From positions 620,001 through 684,000 of the forward strand of contig MU404058.1 in NCBI GenBank assembly GCA_022695795.1: a stretch of 64,000 nucleotides of DNA, in the 5' to 3' direction. The first letter of the stretch is position 1; the number at the start of each line of letters is the position of its first letter. Shown here piece after piece: positions 45,943 through 57,738 of this stretch. The DNA comes from Biscogniauxia marginata. Lineage: Eukaryota; Ascomycota; Sordariomycetes; Xylariales; Xylariaceae. The position numbers and the translations under genes were made by a program. The notes below the pieces were generated by a model, which was not told the origin of the DNA, did no database searches, and worked only from the letters and a program-made list of their open reading frames with translations.

Positions 45943-48900
45943 TTTGAAATGCTGGTCGATCCGCAGGCTGGTCGGTGTAGAACAGTCTCGGTTGATTAGC
46001 TCTTGGTGCTCAGGGAACGAGGAAATGAATAAGGATTAAAATGATCTGGGGACAGATGGGTTCCATTATATCGTCTTCAAGTCGCGTCCGTGGAGCGCAA
46101 CGAACTCAAAAATTCAGATGTCAGATTTTGCCAGATCCAAGGGTCCTGGGGGTGAGATGAGAGCATAAAGCTGGGTGAGACCGAGCAACGACCGAGAGAT
46201 GTCATCATTGCTCCATACGGAGAACCCACAAGACGGCTGCGCTAGTGGGTAACGAGTGGGTGAAAAGTTTTATCCCACTTTGGATGGTAGGCAAGGCTGA
46301 ATAGGGTCGGTTGCGTGGCGGACACCCTGATAAGGAGGCCAGGAGGCATGGCAGCCTATGGCGGTCGAGAGAGAAAAAATGAAAACAAAAAACAAAACAA
46401 AAAATCCTCCTGAAGGCGGTAGCCGAAGCCAAAGGGTGAAAGATTCTTCACCTGACGATCGTCATAGGGCCCACCGCCGGTCCACCCACAGGGAGTGTTA
46501 GCGGAGCCGAAAAGACGGAGATGCGGGTCGCGTATGACGCTTGGCGATGGTTGTGACGGACCGGACTTGGTCGGCTGCGGGTCAGCGACCGGGGGGTTGC
46601 CGTGGGCCCTGACATGGATGGGCACAGATCGGCCAACTGCAGAAGCACGTAAATCTCATCTCATGCTTGCAAGTTGCAGCAGCGTGCCTTGGGCTGTCGC
46701 GCCGAATTGGCTGGCGAGGGCTGCTATCTTCGGGAGTTCCAGGGCCCTAAGCAGGACACCTTGCTCGCCAGAAACGGGCGCTGCGTGTGTCTATCTGCTT
46801 GGCAATGCCGTGTCGGGAGTGCCGCGGTTCCGCCGGCTTGCATTGGTCGAGTTCGAGTCCGAGGTGAACTGTCAGACTGTGACTGCTGCGGGACGGTGGT
46901 GTGGGTTTTTCGCGTAGTTGGTACATAAAAGGCGATGGAGGTGTGAGCTGAGGAGTCGTGTCTAGCCTGGGCCTGTGTGTCAGATTAAAAACAAAAGTCT
47001 GGAGGTGAGGTGGGTTGAGTGACGATATTGTTCGGATGTTTGGTGAGTCTCCGACTTCTCCCCACGAATCCTCCAGATCTACAAACAGCAATTTACCCTT
47101 TGGACGGCCCTGACGCTTTGGCCATCCTCCAATTCCCCCTCAAACCCCATGATTTGCCAGACTGGGGGGGAAATATGGGTCTTCTGAGTGGTAAATTGCG
47201 CACGGTCCACAGCTATAACCATGGCGCTGGCAGCTTGGCTACCTAGTTTGCCAAGCGCCAAGCGCCCAGCGCTTGTGCCGCCTTCAGCCTCAGTTACAGA
47301 GCCCTAGGTACTGTGGGGAAGGGACGTTTCGCTTAGCAAATTTTAGCCTTAGTTCAGATTTCGTCATGACCCGAAAAGGCAATCAACCATCCTTCTTACA
47401 ACCTCTTTTCTTTTCTTTGGTTTCGCAGCCAGACAGTACCTGAACCTACCCTACGCCGGCGGACCTCATCACATTTTATTTTCGGACTATAAATGTGCAA
47501 AATGACGTAGTTAACCGCCTTATACCACACACTACACTCCACCTCAAGCATGCAGCCTCTGCTTCCCTTCTATTAACTTAGGTAGTTATACGCCCACACT
47601 AGGCAATGTGGAAGTTGAGGTGTGGTTACACCAGTTCCACCGACATCCTCAAAGTCATGACTAGTGTAGCAAGGATATTCCGCAGAGATGTCAATAATAT
47701 TTGATTAGACTCGAATACCTACTTATCAATACTGTGTCAACGTGTGTGAATACGGAGTTTACAAATAACTCGGTCTTCTTTCCTAACAGATAAGAAAATT
47801 ACCAGAGCTAGGAATCCCGGGACACACGCACCACATTACAATCTTGTCGCATTGCATTGCATTGTCTTTTGATTGCTTAATTGGTTTCCTCTGCCGTCTC
47901 TAATCCTGCTCTACTACCTAGGTCTTCATGAACTACTAGTACGCCAAGTGACCTGTTAGTAATGCCGGGTTGCAATCTCTCATGTAATGGCATCTCGGTC
48001 GCCATGAAAAAAAATTGGGTTTGCTCCTGTTCGTTCCCAAGAACCGGGGACACCTACATGCATTCGTAGTAACCAAAGGCGAAGAAGCAAAAAGTCTGAT
48101 ACATGCATCCATCTACTAATAGTCGGAGAAATAAAAACAATAAGGAATGTCGTCAGTTGCCACTAAGGTGTAGCAATATGCAGATATATGGTTCGGCGCG
48201 GCGTCCGTCATTGTCTTATGATCACAACAGTGTCGGAGTATTCATATTAGGTAGTGTGCATGTCCGATGGGTGTGAAGTATCCACCGTTCTACTCCACAC
48301 TGTCTGCGTCTCTGCTGGGATATGTAGTCCTTATCAGCACTCATCCTTCATGTTATCAAGTCTGTTATCAAGTCGCCGCTCAAGGCTACCGATTACTGTA
48401 GGTTCTATTCTATCTGCTGTACATACCTAGTGTAGGCAGTATGACGCTGTTGTCCACATATTCCCGTCACGCGTTCTCACCTCCGACCACATACCTGAGT
48501 AGTTACACAGATAGTCACGATAATATTATCACACGAGGAGTGCAGGGTGCGTTGAAATGGGCTAAAATCGCACGATGTACCGGGATCATACTTTGTCGGT
48601 GAGAGTATACTTGGAGGCCCACTCTATACTACGTGGAGTAACACCGAGTACCTATTCTCACACCCCTTAACATAATGTTGGATCAGCGATAGATTCTAGT
48701 AACATGAGAGACGATTAGTAATGACTTTAGACTGTAAACTAGAAGTGTAGGGCAAATTTATAGATTGCACGTTTCATCTATGGGCAGCTTGTATCCAACT
48801 CTAAACACTAGCATCTCCTCTGTTATAGACGTAGTAGCTATTACATAACGGAGAAGTATTAGTTGCCTCCATCTAAAGAGTTCATTCTAGACTATAACCT

Positions 48901-49808
48901 ACCCGCTTTTCCTTTCTTTACAGTACTTATATATTATTCCACTAAGTTATAGGTTATTAACCGAAATTATTGGTTGTTCGGAATGATGCCTACAGGTATA
49001 AAAATATCGGGTGACTAGCTGGCGTGGTTTCTATGTAGCAAAGGCGAATTCGAGTGGCCATCTTCGATAGTAGCACTAATTGATTATAGGGTTTTCATAA
49101 TGTAGAATATACTGTGTTAAACAGTTCAGATAGCGCCCGGTTTTCATTTCTGTCCCGGATATCTCTTTGCGTACTATCGCGAAATGGACCCTCCTCCGTC
49201 TTGCTCGCTTGGCAAGCTACCTGTTTCCAGGATGCAAACCCAGTCCGCCTTGCCAGTGATGAGCGCCATATCTCTATCGGTAACAGAAAAGTAGCTAATT
49301 GGGGGGGGGGGGGGCGAGACGTTAAACTAATCAAGAAAAGGGCAATTCAAGTGAAAAATAAATTACCTTAGTCTGGAGCATCCGTGTCTCCAGGACCCAT
49401 AAATTCTTTCCTCAAAATTATTTAGTTCCTGTGGGTTATCAAGAGATTTATATAGAGTTTTGCTAGTACTGTGGCGGCCTTCGAAAACCCACCATATAAT
49501 TTCTGTAGTACAGGGTCTAGGATGATTCAAGGAAGGATCCAAACTGAGAAGAGCGATCCATTGCTGCTCTAACTTGGCGTTGCTCGTCTACGTCCTACCA
49601 GAATAGTGGTCTTGAGAAGGATTGCGTATCACTTTTGTGTTCGAAATTTCCTATGACACGATCGGAGCCGGACATACGGACAGCCATAAATTCATTTCTT
49701 TACCGAAGACCTACGTACGCGAAAATCCTACTCTGGTCCTTATCCCGGCGGGCAACATCGCGCCCATACAACATCCCGCGTTGCAAATAGGTACATGCCT
49801 CTGCGATT
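45943..49808. other. Long intergenic region
   Basis: 3.9 kb without a supported gene. 46.5-47.2 kb is GC-rich and holds long opposed frames of no clear character; from 47.3 kb the sequence is AT-leaning. A 14-base G run lies at 49301-49314. Confidence 0.4.
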
Positions 49809-50409
49809 TCACGGCACGCCGACACATTTTTTCTGACCAGCATCCCAGCAAGTCAAGAGTCCGTCCTTACTCTCCACGAGATCGTCTGCAGAATGACAGC
49901 GGTTAGCAGCAGCCAAAAGAAAAAGGAGTATTGAAGGAGTAGGTAAATTATAGAAAAGGTAAATTGGGCCAAATTAGTAGGGTCGGTCTTACTCGTCTCG
50001 ATCTCCGTGTACTGCCAAGGTGCATCGAGGCCAAATTTCTTGCAGGTACAGCCAAAGATGGTATGGTTATGGCCGGTGAAGTGACAGTCGCTGCAGCTAC
50101 GCTCGAAATGACCACCAAATTGCACAAGGAATATGGATCAGCACGCACGAGGGCAATGTAGGAGGAGGTTGAAAAATAGGTGTCTCACTTTGTGGTGGCA
50201 GTAAGGTGTCCATTCGAGTTCATGTAGCAGTAGCTGAGGTCGAGCATCACGCATAGGGGGCCATCGGGGGATCCATGGCAGATGGTGCTCATGAACGGCA
50301 CATGGTGGGTGATTCTGAACTTAGGAGAGTCGCATTTCGATCACCACTCAGCCTGGACCATGGCGAACAGACCGAGGAGGGTCATGATGATAAGTGCAGG
50401 GACGTACAT
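49809..50409 (-). pseudogene. Small cysteine-rich secreted protein with in-frame TGA
   Basis: Exons 50409-50189, 50096-49993 and 49885-49809 form one frame of 134 codons. It opens with a classic signal peptide, MYVPALIIMTLLGLFAMVQA, and the mature part carries ten cysteines (four, four and two per exon), enough for five disulfides, with CSDCHFTGHNHTIFGCTC in exon 2 and CWDAGQKKCVGVP at the end. Splice sites are good (GTGAGA/GTAG, GTAAGA/CTGCAG, with CTAAC-type branch sites). The only defect is TGA at 50341-50343, two codons after the signal cleavage region (AEW-stop-SKCDS). I know no family. The layout is that of effector-like secreted fungal proteins; function unknown. Either a young pseudogene, a sequencing error, or stop-codon readthrough. 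Confidence 0.6.
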
Positions 50410-52192
50410 TGTGTACGATGTCGAGATGGGTGGATGAAAGCGTGAAGTAGAGTCGAAGAGGCGTGATTCGGCTTGTAGTTACAGAAAGTATAGAAAGAGG
50501 AACCGATTTTCTTTCGTGTATACTGAGCGTAGTTGGGGATTTTGGGAGGTAGTCGGGCAACGAAATGGCAGTCAGGTCAATATTTGCACACGCGTGGGTG
50601 GCAGAGACGCGTCTGGTGTGAAAAGGAGAACGATGACTAGAACACAAATTTTGCTTTATTAGAATCTCCTACAAATTTCAATCTCTACAATAAATTAATA
50701 TTATTTCAAGGCAATTTCTTTTATTAAAATACTTTAACTTCTAACCAACAACAGTATAGACGACCATTTCGTTGTTGTGTTATCCCCATACAGAGTCTAG
50801 GAAATTACTTTATAAATATTACTGATATTCGATAAATTGGAAATGATGGATTCATAACACACTCTTTGCGAGAAACTATAGAAAACCGATACTTATAAGA
50901 GCACCAGTGTCCTAATTTACCTCCAGTTCATCGCTGCTTCTCCTGAAGACACCCAATGGCCTAAGCCGGAGAGCCCAGGCAATGTGGTACATTGATGATG
51001 ACACCATCGATATAGACTGCCGAACGGTTGTTATAACCAGCCAATCAGCAAAGGCCCAAATATTGGCTCTGCTTCTATTCTCGACCAGCATTGTTTCTAT
51101 TCCAACATCTTCGTATTTAGCCGGCAATGACACTCAACCTTTCGAGAATCTACGATGCTTATAAACGGAATACATCCGGCCAACATGGAAACTCTTAAAA
51201 GCCAAATGTCATCACGACGAGGAGGGCTGGCGGTTTGCATTTGTCGACTTTGAGCACCTATAGACCGAAACTACTCAGCTTATCAATACGTATCAAATCA
51301 AGCCTATCCCCCCCCATCGCTTACCAAGATGCGGATAGCAACGCGCCGAGGAGTTACTGCCATGCTGACACTATGGCATCTGACTGATGCTCGACCTCTG
51401 CGTCAAGAGGGTCTTGCGTACACCTACATCTACCATTACCTGGAGATCGCAACAAATATCACTGTCGGGGTTCCCGCGCCCACAGCTGACCCAAAACTCA
51501 CTTCTGTCGACAATCTACCACACTATGAATCCCTCGATACCCCAACCACCTCTGCGGATCGCCCTGAAAAGTCCGATACTCTTGATTCGCTATGATCAAT
51601 AATACTACAAGTGCCCGGCCAGATAAAGCATAAGCGTGAAAGCTGCCTAGACGTGATAATCTTCTGAATAGAAGACACCATTTAGGCCAATTCACAATTG
51701 CATACGTCGCCAACTTTTAGCGCCCGATGTGAACGTGGCCGAGCTGTGATTCATGGAAGGTGGCGGATTACATGCGTATCTATCTAAATGTTGGGCAATA
51801 GTCGACGAACGCAAAATATGGTGATCGATATTTGAAGGGACATAAAGCAAGACGGAAAATATTTTTTATCACCCAAGAACAACACGATATCTCATGAGTA
51901 GATCAGCCAACATGTCAGAGCCTAGTTCTTGAGACAATATCGCATTTCGCCAATTATCACAGTTACCAATATCATCCTTTACAATGACTTGGCATTGGGC
52001 AGATACCCGCCCAAGTTAACGCAAAATTAATCGATCAACTAGTCACTTTGTGTGTTAGGGGGAGGAGAGCTGTTGCATCTGAAGTTATATGCCGTACCAT
52101 TATACTTCTAGTACATTCACTACTAACTACCCAATTAATCCCATCGTCAATATACATATTTTCTTTCAATATACATCTCCGATGCTGAGGGC
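50410..52192. other. Intergenic region
   Basis: AT-rich around 50640-50830. A plus-strand frame at 51329-51595 (88 codons) has no family or exon partners. Nothing else supported. Confidence 0.4.
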
Positions 52193-53200
52193 TTAAGAGC
52201 GGTAAGTCTCCCACGCGCTATATATCCGGTCCTCCTGACCCGGGGTGAACTCCTCGTAGCAAGAACTAAGATTTTCCCGTTAGCCACGCAGTAGCTGAAT
52301 GTCGAATGAGAGATTTATAACTTACTCGATGGTGTAGTCCATGTAGTTGTGGATGGGGTCAAGACCGGCCTGGTTAGGACAGCTGTCACGGCCTTCGGGG
52401 CATCCAGAGGCAGCACTGGCCTCGGGAGGGGTGTCATCGACAGAGTCGCCGGCGCCGGTACAGCCACCCTGGAAGGTGTGGTACAGACCCATCCAATGGC
52501 CGACCTCGTGGGTTGCAGTGCCACCCTCGTTGTAGGGTGAGGCCGAACCGCCGGGTACGGACTGAGCGAGGATGGAGCAGCCATCGTAGTAGAAGTCGTT
52601 GGACCCCGACGAAACATTATCTGGGAAGTAGCAGTAGCCGAGCAGGCCGCCGCCCAGGTTTCCGAGGAAGTAAAGGTTCAGGTCCGCGTAGGTACCCTTG
52701 CGGAGCGCCCTCTTCATCGCGAGCTCGCTGCCGTCGGCCGCCCAGTTGGAGTTGACGGTCCAGTCGGTGCTGACGAGATTGAACGTGATGCTGTGAGGGG
52801 CGTAGGCCGCATTCAGCACGGCCAGCTGGTCGTTAACCATTGTTTGCTATTGGTTCGTTAGATAAACAAAAATTCTATCTCGAGCTCTCATTGGGAAGGA
52901 TCTTCATCCGGCCGTGCATACAGTGAGATAGCCGTCAGCGGTTGACGTCGACGCGGCCACAACGTGGAAGTAAGTGTTCACGGTGAACCCGGCCAGAGCA
53001 CGGAACTCGCCCGCCTCGCGCCTCGCCCGCTCCCTTTGAAGCATGGCGTTAGAAGCAGCAATATGCTCCGCGCTGGGCTCGGGGGTACCGCAAAGTCCCG
53101 TGCTGTTGATGTCGCGGACGCCAAACTCCCGGGGCACCATAACGTGGGCCGTGGCCGTGCAGGCCAGGAGGGCGGTAGTAGCGATGGCCTTGAAGAACAT
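52193..53200 (-). CDS. Secreted M43 metalloprotease (MEP1-like)
   Basis: Extracellular zinc protease of the pappalysin/cytophagalysin family M43B. Exons 53200-52922, 52846-52326 and 52265-52193 give 290 residues. A signal peptide (MFFKAIATTALLACTATAH) is followed by a short propeptide region containing GLCGTPEPS, where the cysteine may act as a switch. The catalytic domain starts with VNTYFHVV; the zinc site is HEVGHWMGLYHTF (HExxHxxGxxH) and the Met-turn is NYMDYT. Paired cysteines (GYCYFPD, DGCSI, GGCTG, GCPEGRDSC) and the terminal DSCYEEFTPGQ are as in fungal MEP1-type enzymes. Donors are GTATGC and GTAAGT. The last exon is 73 nt. Likely roles are nutrient protein degradation or attack on host proteins; both inferred. 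Confidence 0.93.
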
Positions 53201-55591
53201 GATGTCGACTTGTCTAGAGACTAAACTCCTGTGCTTCCGAGTATATCCCGAACGAAGCAGATGACTTGAACGGCTTGAACGAAATGTGTTGTATACCCAA
53301 GAGCGAAGGGAATGCCTCCCTTTTATAAGGGGAATACTAGCCAAGCTCTTTATCGTAAAGAATATTATATCAGTTGACCCTAAGGTCATCCATTGCGAAG
53401 ATATCGCGGCCGTTGACCTGCCTATTTCAACCCATCGGGTGCGATTTCATAAATACTACCGGATGCTAACGGAAATGAGGCTTTGCGGAGTGACCCGTGC
53501 CATCCAATTGCAAGCCCGCATCAGCGAACCGGAGATCCATCGAATATCGAGCATGTATCCTGTGGCACGTCTTGCTTGTGATATCTAGATGACCCTGAAG
53601 CTCGGCGATTCTGGACTCGAAGCTGTCAGGTTTAAGGTAGCAAAGCTATGAATAGTTACTCCCCCAAGTCGTAGTAGGCTAGCTGCAATGAGGAAGTTCG
53701 CAATGCTGATTAGACGCGGGACGGCGATCCCTTCCCGAAATATACCTTATTGCCCTATCAGCTCTCGCGTTCCGACCCTGAAAACCCCTGTGATGCCGGC
53801 CATTCGGTAGGACCGCGCTCAGGGCAGTATTCCGAGACATCGGGTGACGCCGACGGGTACGAGCAGCGAGCAAGTAGCTACGCCAAGATTCAGACTATCA
53901 TCGGCGTCTAGTGCAGCCCGTTTACTTGCTCGGCCTTCGACAGCTGCCCTTTCTGTCGCCCGTCGTCTGTAGTATCCACCAATCAAACGAGGATCCAAAC
54001 TCTTGGCTCTGGATAACGGCTCGGCAGTCTGTACGGTAGACCAGAGATAAGCATAATAACCTAATCGAAGAACAGCCGAAATATGATCTGTTCCAAGTAA
54101 CAACCGTGCCGGTTACGCACCCCACATCGGAAACTACTAGGTAGCAACATCATCCTACATGGGGGGGGGGGTTTGGAAGGAAAATTCTATATAAGTGGGA
54201 GTCGATAAGCTCTTGGCAGACATATCTCCGTTCACGTTGTCTTGCTGGTTGCACTGCAGTGACCGCGGACAATTACCTCCTACCTACTTAATGTAACGCC
54301 GAATCTTGACTGTCGTGGAAGCTAAGAAGAACAATAGCCATGCGGGGAGGAACATTTGAACATCCAAGAGATAGACCGAAGGCACGTGGTATTGACACAT
54401 CCGTGCAACGGCGACTACTCGGCCAAGAATATTGTTCTATTACTGATAGGCCAATTATCTAATAATGCCGACAACCGCGGCTATAGTATGAATCGTGATT
54501 TAGACATAGGGCCGAGCATGCGTTTAGACATGTTCCTGATTCATGTGCTCATTCGTATGAGAACTTCCTTTTTTTCAAATTACCCTTTTTATAACTTCGA
54601 GGACCACGAAGGTAAAATATCGAAGCACATTCCGTTTCTGACTTGGTGTGATTAATTTGTCAAACACAATCTAAATTTGAGGAACGTCCTATCAACATTC
54701 ATTTCCATGCCAAGGGAAGCTGACAGGGGTTCGGACTTGAATTTGATTCTAGCTAGGAATATAAATTCTTCTTCGATGCCCACACATTCCTCTACTAGGC
54801 TTCTGGGATGTTGAGATTCAGGGCCCATGTTACGCTAGGCGATAATGTAATTGTTGTGCAAAGAACTAGAACTAGAGATACACAGATGTATGGTTGCTTG
54901 GCATCTAAGTGGCCTCTTTATATCCCGAGAACCCTAGTGTTTTCCATTTTCTTGTGAAGATGAGACTAGTATATGAGGATAGGATCAAGTGTATTAGTCA
55001 AGGTGAGTCTGACACATGGGCAAAGCCGATATATATATATAGGTGACCAGGGGTCGCATAGCCCCATATTTCAACATTTCTCACCACCAGAAGCCACGAT
55101 GAAGACTGCAAGGCTCCTGAGACGGGATTCCTAGCTGTCACGATATGACTTCGTCCAACAGGGGCCATAGCGTTTTTATTGCACGTGCTGGAAGATTCAC
55201 TAGTGGTCTTCAAGAAAGACTTTGATATGACAGTAGTTGATTGATAACAAGTCTCCAAGACGGAGAGGAGCTTTGGAGAGACCATATATCTATGTGGATA
55301 TACCATGCCTTGGTGCCGTAACAGCATGAAGAGTTAGAACTGTAGCCAATTGAGACGCAATGCCTCTTGAATACCAATAACCTATTAGGAGACAGGGCTT
55401 GTTGCTGTGACATGTAATGCCTTTTATCTCGAAGTATCGTGATACTGCCTCTTTGTTCCCTCCCTGCGTTGTAATTACCAAGCGGGTCTGTCTATGTAAA
55501 GATCCAGATCCTCCGGACACCAATTTTCTAACGGAACTGGTGAAGTTGAGTTGCTCTGGTATATCCATCGTCTGTCGTCCCGTCTGATCGG
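53201..55591. other. Intergenic region with repeat copy C
   Basis: No supported gene. A minus-strand frame at 53819-54103 (94 codons) has a somewhat protein-like Arg/Ala-rich end but no family. An 11-base G run is at 54161-54171, and repeat copy C at 54953-55076. Confidence 0.4.
54953..55076. repeat. Dispersed repeat family, copy C
   Basis: Begins TGTGAAGATGAGACTAG and ends CATAGCCCCATATTTCAACA. Shares GAGGATAGGATCAAGTGTAT, AGGTGAYCAGGGGTCG and a TATATATATA stretch with copy B, and its ending with copy A. Confidence 0.7.
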
Positions 55592-56005
55592 TCATCCCCA
55601 GTTCATCTCGAGTTCGTCCTTCACTTCCATAACCCACTTTCCGCGCCAATTCGGATTCTCAGCGTCATCTTCCAACCCAACCTCGATATGCCAGGCATTC
55701 TCCCAGCCTTGTGAACGGTCATTATCCTGTACCATCGAGAGATGCCGCCGCATCACACGTCCGCGTCGGTAATCATCCCGTGCCCGCTTGACAGCTCGAA
55801 ATGGCGCGAGAGTGATCTTTCTAAGGGAGTTTTTGCTAGTATGTCCTCCATTTGTGCACGGCGATGAGTTTTCCCGACCTTTAAAGTGGTCTGCTAAGCG
55901 TAGATGTATACGTGGTCCGCCATAGAGTGGTCTCATGCGTTTCTCGTACTCCTGAATTACGTCCCACAGTCCATAGCGCCAGGAAGAAGGTCGAGACGTA
56001 TTCCT
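55592..56005 (-). CDS. Possible terminal exon of an unknown protein
   Basis: An open frame of 138 codons begins right after a CATAG acceptor at 56007-56006 and ends with TGA at 55592. It reads SSWRYGLWDVIQEYEKRMRP and continues basic and charged (FRAVKRARDDYRRGRVMRRH) before an acidic tryptophan-rich end. Composition is protein-like, but no family is recognised and no upstream exon was found, so it may be the last exon of a gene or a remnant. A methionine at 55936 could be an alternative start. Confidence 0.35.
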   Translation of the reverse strand, partial: RNTSRPSSWRYGLWDVIQEYEKRMRPLYGGPRIHLRLADHFKGRENSSPCTNGGHTSKNSLRKITLAPFRAVKRARDDYRRGRVMRRHLSMVQDNDRSQGWENAWHIEVGLEDDAENPNWRGKWVMEVKDELEMNWG

Positions 56006-56976
56006 CTATGATTCCATTGTGTCGGCAAATCTGGCGGAACGCTTAAAAATTATTAATCGCCGTAGCTTATCGAGGCTTGTATTTTAATATGAGGAATCAA
56101 AAGGGCGCGTAGCACTAAGTCAAAGAGGCGGAGCTCTGGGTGATTCAAAAGAGCTATTCGAAGCGGAGTGATTGTCTAGTTGTAATTACGCGTGTCTTTT
56201 TTGCGTACGAGTTAGTTTAAAAGGGAAGGTAGATGGTGTGTGTGTGCACGCCTGATTCCAGTCATTTGTACCTGATGCCTGGGGTGTAAATGCTGTAACA
56301 CTTAAGTGTATGCTTGAGTTCATATTTCTTCGATGGCTACCTGGAAGCCATCTGATATCTCAAATCCTAATCCAATCCAAAGGGGCGATGAACCTAATAT
56401 GTTGCTATAGTATACGTGGGCGTTACCCTTACCTCTGTCCTGTATATTGAGTTTTGGGATTAAATGGACGAAGAGGGACCTTTTTTTTTTTGGTAGGAAA
56501 CCTTGTGCCAACAGAGTTGACATAATAATACGCATAACTATAAATATTAATATTTTTCATATAACTAAATGAATTTGAATATTCGTTTGGGGATCGGGCT
56601 TCCAAGTATTAAAGCCATAGATATTCAGTTCTGCACATTAGACAAGCTGTCACGAGGCCGGCCTTGGTGAGGCTATACGGACGACGCTGCGCGAAGAGCT
56701 GATCAGAGCTAGGGGTAGGTACCTACTTGAGGGAAGGGGACTTATTCTTGGATACCAAAAAAGTCTCTTTGTTCCCGGCAGGCCTCGTATCTGTGGAACT
56801 GCTCGCCGCTTTAGGCTTTCTGAAAGTGCAAGGCTTGATCTAGACTACCTAGGCAACTATCCTGGATCAGATTAGAAGGTGATAATTCCTAAGCTTTGAA
56901 TACCTCAGGCGGCTGTGCCTCGATTCGGGGACTTTTTCTTATGCACTTTGCCACTACCAGGCAGAATCCTACGTGT
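56006..56976. other. Intergenic region
   Basis: Upstream exons of the possible gene to the left were sought here and not found. AT-rich near 56540-56590. Nothing else seen. Confidence 0.35.
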
Positions 56977-57738
56977 TCAGACTTTGCTGTATATAACATC
57001 CGTTCTTATCGTGTACTTGACACCCTTCGTCACCTCAACTCCCTCGTGGTATAAATCTCGTTGCTGAAATATCACTACGCTCCCTGCCTTCGGATCCACA
57101 TCTAGCTTCGCCGCAAGAGGATCTTGAAAATCGACCGCGAACCGCGTCGCCCCTCCTTCCACTTTGCCATCCTCATCCATGCCACCGCCGTTGAGATATA
57201 GGTGCATAGTCAAGTAGCTCTTCTCCCTTGCCTTCTCGTTGACAAAATGCCCGTCGGCGTGCGGTCGAAAATAGTTTCCTGGTCCGTATCTCAAGAACCC
57301 CAAGTTTTCTGCTAAACGGGAGATTTTCCACTTCTCTTTGTGAAGCACCGGGATCTGGCCAGTGATATCGGGCGCGTTATCTAGGATGGTTATATTGGAA
57401 GACAGATGAGGCAGAATTCGATCGAGTAAGCGATTAGCGAGATATTGGGAAGTATAGATAATCCGACCGCAATTGCGCGAAGAGAAATCAACCTTTTGGG
57501 ATCCATCGTAAGCTGTTACAACAGCAGGGGGCCATGGGCCGTTATCGGGTGGCTGAACCAGGGAGAGCAACTGGGTGCATTCCCTCGGTGTGAGAATATC
57601 TTCGATTACCATGGCGAAATAGCCGGCATATTCCTCCACGTTTGTCTCATTGGATTCGATGATCCCGGTGGTGACCGAAGCTGGGGCGTGCCCAGTGAGA
57701 ATGTCGGAATCGTTAAAACCCCCTCCAGCTCCGGCCAT
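56977..57738 (-). CDS. 2OG-Fe(II) oxygenase, prolyl 4-hydroxylase-like
   Basis: Intronless, 253 residues from ATG at 57738 (MAGAGGGFNDSD). Double-stranded beta-helix oxygenase using Fe(II) and 2-oxoglutarate. The metal ligands are in FRPHADGH (H-x-D) and the distal histidine in YHEGVEV; the 2-oxoglutarate-binding basic residue is the arginine of KYTIRTDV. LGFLRYGPGNYFRPHADGHF and the LYLN-x2-DG-x-EGGATRF region match the P4H core of fungal cytosolic or nuclear members. The N-terminal VIEDILTPRECTQLLSLV is the usual helix before the fold. No signal peptide. The hydroxylated substrate cannot be predicted. Upstream in-frame codons lack an ATG. Confidence 0.92.
   Translation of the reverse strand: MAGAGGGFNDSDILTGHAPASVTTGIIESNETNVEEYAGYFAMVIEDILTPRECTQLLSLVQPPDNGPWPPAVVTAYDGSQKVDFSSRNCGRIIYTSQYLANRLLDRILPHLSSNITILDNAPDITGQIPVLHKEKWKISRLAENLGFLRYGPGNYFRPHADGHFVNEKAREKSYLTMHLYLNGGGMDEDGKVEGGATRFAVDFQDPLAAKLDVDPKAGSVVIFQQRDLYHEGVEVTKGVKYTIRTDVIYSKV

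Noticed and set aside
46840..46870. GTTCGAGTCC, resembling a tRNA B box
   Set aside because: No matching acceptor or anticodon arms in the preceding 70 bases.
46495..46917. 140-codon plus-strand frame upstream of the sugar transporter
   Set aside because: Arginine, glycine and serine composition follows the local GC content, opposing frames are equally open, and no motif is seen.
49301..49314. Poly-G run as a possible G-quadruplex (also 23861-23873 and 54161-54171)
   Set aside because: Single uninterrupted runs are poor intramolecular quadruplexes and are prone to length error in assemblies.
53819..54103. 94-codon minus-strand frame
   Set aside because: Some protein-like stretches, but no start, splice partners or family; too weak to call.
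54356..54655. 99-codon plus-strand frame
   Set aside because: No ATG near its start, AT-rich end, no recognisable motif.
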